Positions 5,688-6,407 of a stretch of DNA of 6,407 nt are shown piece after piece. Numbering within the stretch: the stretch's first letter is position 1; each line of letters starts with the position of its first letter. Under the pieces are notes generated by a model. It had not been told where the DNA came from. It was given only the letters and a program-made list of their open reading frames with translations, and made no database searches. The position numbers and the translations under genes were made by a program. The DNA is from Methylophilaceae bacterium (lineage in GTDB: Bacteria; Pseudomonadota; Gammaproteobacteria; Burkholderiales; Methylophilaceae): positions 1 to 6,407 of the forward strand of contig JADGRN010000083.1 of the NCBI GenBank assembly GCA_017880825.1. The letters are read 5' to 3'.

Positions 5688-5735
5688 AAGGGAGGAGACT
5701 ATGGAGAGGTGGCAGGTCAGAAACCCGCCATTTCA
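5662..5735 (-). ncRNA. Predicted sigma-54/NtrC-controlled small RNA with anti-Shine-Dalgarno stretch
   Basis: The predicted RNA is about 74 nt. Its 5' end is placed near 5735, about 12 bases beyond the GC of the sigma-54 promoter, and its 3' end is at the terminator U-run. It has three parts. The first is a 5' hairpin (UGGCGGG, 5730-5724, pairing with CCUGCCA, 5716-5710, one G-U pair, loop UUUCUGA). The second is an unpaired C/U-rich stretch of about 22 nt (5709-5688) containing CUCCUCCC, complementary to strong ribosome binding sites. The third is the terminator hairpin with a U-tail of the kind Hfq binds. The promoter elements suggest it is made under nitrogen limitation. NrsZ of Pseudomonas is a known NtrC/sigma-54-controlled sRNA and a functional analogy only; I see no basis for homology. 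The + strand ORF opposite (5701-5847) appears to have a fine Shine-Dalgarno only because it is the complement of CUCCUCCC. Existence is well supported; targets are unknown. Confidence 0.72.
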
Positions 5736-5745
5736 GTTAATTGAA

Positions 5746-5761
5746 AGCACCAATCGTGCCA
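5746..5761 (-). promoter_or_regulatory. Sigma-54 (-24/-12) promoter
   Basis: On the - strand the sequence is TGGCACGATTGGTGCT. It matches the consensus TGGCACG-N4-TTGC(A/T) at every defined base except the first T of the -12 block, with GG and GC in the required spacing. It points toward the small RNA and its terminator. The site is partly self-complementary (GCAC/GTGC), so a hairpin is a possible alternative reading, but the flanking enhancer and IHF site favour a promoter. Confidence 0.8.
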
Positions 5762-5778
5762 AATTCTCATATCAAATA

Positions 5779-5791
5779 AATCAACCTGTTA
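5779..5791 (+). promoter_or_regulatory. IHF binding site
   Basis: AATCAACCTGTTA is an exact match to WATCAA-N4-TTR, with an A/T-rich flank (5761-5780). It lies about 50 bp upstream of the predicted small RNA start, between the NtrC dyad and the sigma-54 promoter. IHF normally bends DNA at this place to bring activator and polymerase together. Confidence 0.65.
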
Positions 5792-5822
5792 CGTTTTGTT
5801 CAAGTATCTGTGGGCCAGAATT

Positions 5823-5839
5823 TGCACTTGTCATGTGCA
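5823..5839. promoter_or_regulatory. NtrC enhancer-type dyad
   Basis: TGCAC-N7-GTGCA has the 17-bp geometry of NtrC sites (TGCACY-N5-RGTGCA) and all ten core dyad bases match. It is centred about 96 bp upstream of the predicted start, a usual enhancer distance. A second, weaker candidate with a perfect right half (AGTGCA) lies at 5843-5859, centred 20 bp further away, which is about two helical turns on the same face. Confidence 0.7.
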
Positions 5840-5842
5840 CAA

Positions 5843-5859
5843 AATGACATCGTAGTGCA
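5843..5859. promoter_or_regulatory. Possible second, weak NtrC half-site
   Basis: The right half AGTGCA (5854-5859) matches the NtrC consensus, while the left half (AATGAC) does not. It is centred 20 bp from the stronger dyad, a spacing that would allow cooperative binding. It is listed as a possibility only. Confidence 0.3.
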
Positions 5860-5871
5860 TGGCGTAAATAA

Positions 5872-5904
5872 AAAAGCGGGCACATAAATGTGCCCGCTTT
5901 TATT
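5872..5904 (-). terminator. Rho-independent terminator of amt, bidirectional in form
   Basis: A 13-bp perfect stem (AAAAGCGGGCACA, 5872-5884, with TGTGCCCGCTTTT, 5889-5901) closes a 4-nt loop. On the - strand it is followed by TTATTT. It begins about 23 bases after the amt stop. It isolates amt from the small RNA promoter region. Confidence 0.92.
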
Positions 5905-5926
5905 GGAGCTTAATGATCAAAAGCGA

Positions 5927-6407
5927 CTAGAGATTGTATGCAGTCTCTCCATGATCAACAACGTCCAATCCCTCTTCTTGGGCTTCATCGCTTGAGCGAA
6001 TACCGATCGTATACTTCAAGATCAGCAGGATTACCAAGGCAACCCCACCAGACCAAGCCAGTGTGATGCCAATGTCCCACAGCTGGGAGATGATCTGTGC
6101 GCTTGCATCGAAATCAGCAACCTTGTTGGCTACATAGTCGTATACGCCAGTTCCGCCAAAAGCCGGATTTACAAATATACCGGTACCAAGAGAGCCGATA
6201 ATGCCACCGACACAGTGCACTCCGAAGGTATCCAGTGAATCATCGTACCCCAGCCATGCCTTCACTTTGGTGGATGCAATCAAGCAGAACACACCTGCAG
6301 TTGCGCAAGTTATCAGCGCACCCATCGGCCCCACGTAACCAGCCGCTGGAGTAATTGCAACCAACCCAGCAACAATGCCAGAGCAGACACCGAGGAGGCT
6401 CGGCTTA
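5927..6407 (-). CDS. amtB: Ammonium transporter (Amt/AmtB), C-terminal part (5' end outside window)
   Basis: This is the C-terminal 160 residues of an Amt-family inner membrane ammonium channel. The frame stays open to base 6407 (K-P-S-L-L-G-V-C-S-G-I-V-A-G-L), so the gene starts to the right and the TTG at 6364 is internal. Landmarks are G-L-V-A-I-T-P-A-A-G-Y-V-G-P-M-G-A (the Amt signature region), D-T-F-G-V-H-C-V-G-G-I with the second pore histidine, a final transmembrane helix (WSGGVALVILLILKY), and the cytosolic tail S-D-E-A-Q-E-E-G-L-D-V-V-D-H-G-E-T-A-Y-N-L. That tail is the GlnK/PII-responsive C-terminus of AmtB proteins, so gating by a PII protein is expected. In proteobacteria amtB usually follows glnK under NtrC and sigma-54 control; that promoter would lie outside the window. 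The gene ends normally and has its own terminator. Confidence 0.93.
   Translation of the reverse strand, partial: KPSLLGVCSGIVAGLVAITPAAGYVGPMGALITCATAGVFCLIASTKVKAWLGYDDSLDTFGVHCVGGIIGSLGTGIFVNPAFGGTGVYDYVANKVADFDASAQIISQLWDIGITLAWSGGVALVILLILKYTIGIRSSDEAQEEGLDVVDHGETAYNL

Noticed and set aside
5701..5847. 48-codon + strand ORF with an apparently ideal GGAGGAG ribosome binding site in the amt-gshA gap
   Set aside because: The 'ribosome binding site' is the exact complement of the small RNA anti-Shine-Dalgarno, and the ORF runs over the sigma-54 promoter, the IHF site and the NtrC dyad. The protein shows no recognisable features. A coding role is not excluded but is less likely.

Overview
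The window looks like a chromosomal segment of a betaproteobacterium. The best guess is the order Nitrosomonadales, possibly near Gallionella or Sideroxydans. This rests on protein style: a PilY1-type pilus protein, a glutamate-cysteine ligase of the 'ferrooxidans' type paired with gshB, and an AmtB transporter. It is a family-level impression, not a database result.

Layout, left to right. The 3' end of a pilY1-like gene enters from the left on the + strand and ends at a strong bidirectional terminator. Everything after it reads on the - strand. In transcription order (right to left) this is: the 3' part of an ammonium transporter (amt) with its terminator; a regulatory island of about 200 bp; gshA and gshB (the two steps of glutathione synthesis); an apbE-type FAD:protein FMN transferase lipoprotein; a small membrane-anchored NusG-domain-II protein; and a Gx-type small membrane protein. 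The last three resemble the FmnB, EetA and EetB components of flavin-based extracellular electron transfer loci in Gram-positive bacteria.

The most interesting part is the gap between amt and gshA (5588-5926). It holds no convincing protein gene but carries a complete set of signals for a nitrogen-controlled small RNA on the - strand. These are an NtrC-type dyad with 17-bp geometry, an exact IHF consensus, a -24/-12 sigma-54 promoter with correct GG-N10-GC spacing, and a predicted RNA of about 74 nt. That RNA would have a 5' hairpin, an unpaired C/U-rich stretch containing CUCCUCCC (an anti-Shine-Dalgarno sequence), and a Rho-independent terminator with six further U's after the stem. I know of no named RNA matching it.

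The gaps between the gsh, apbE, NusG-II and Gx genes are filled with GTAGGAG-headed palindromic repeats of the REP/REPIN type. Their arms vary in sequence but keep pairing. One repeat unit overlaps the apbE start, so the ribosome binding site and both candidate start codons of apbE lie within repeat sequence. No transposase, CRISPR array, tRNA or rRNA is seen.
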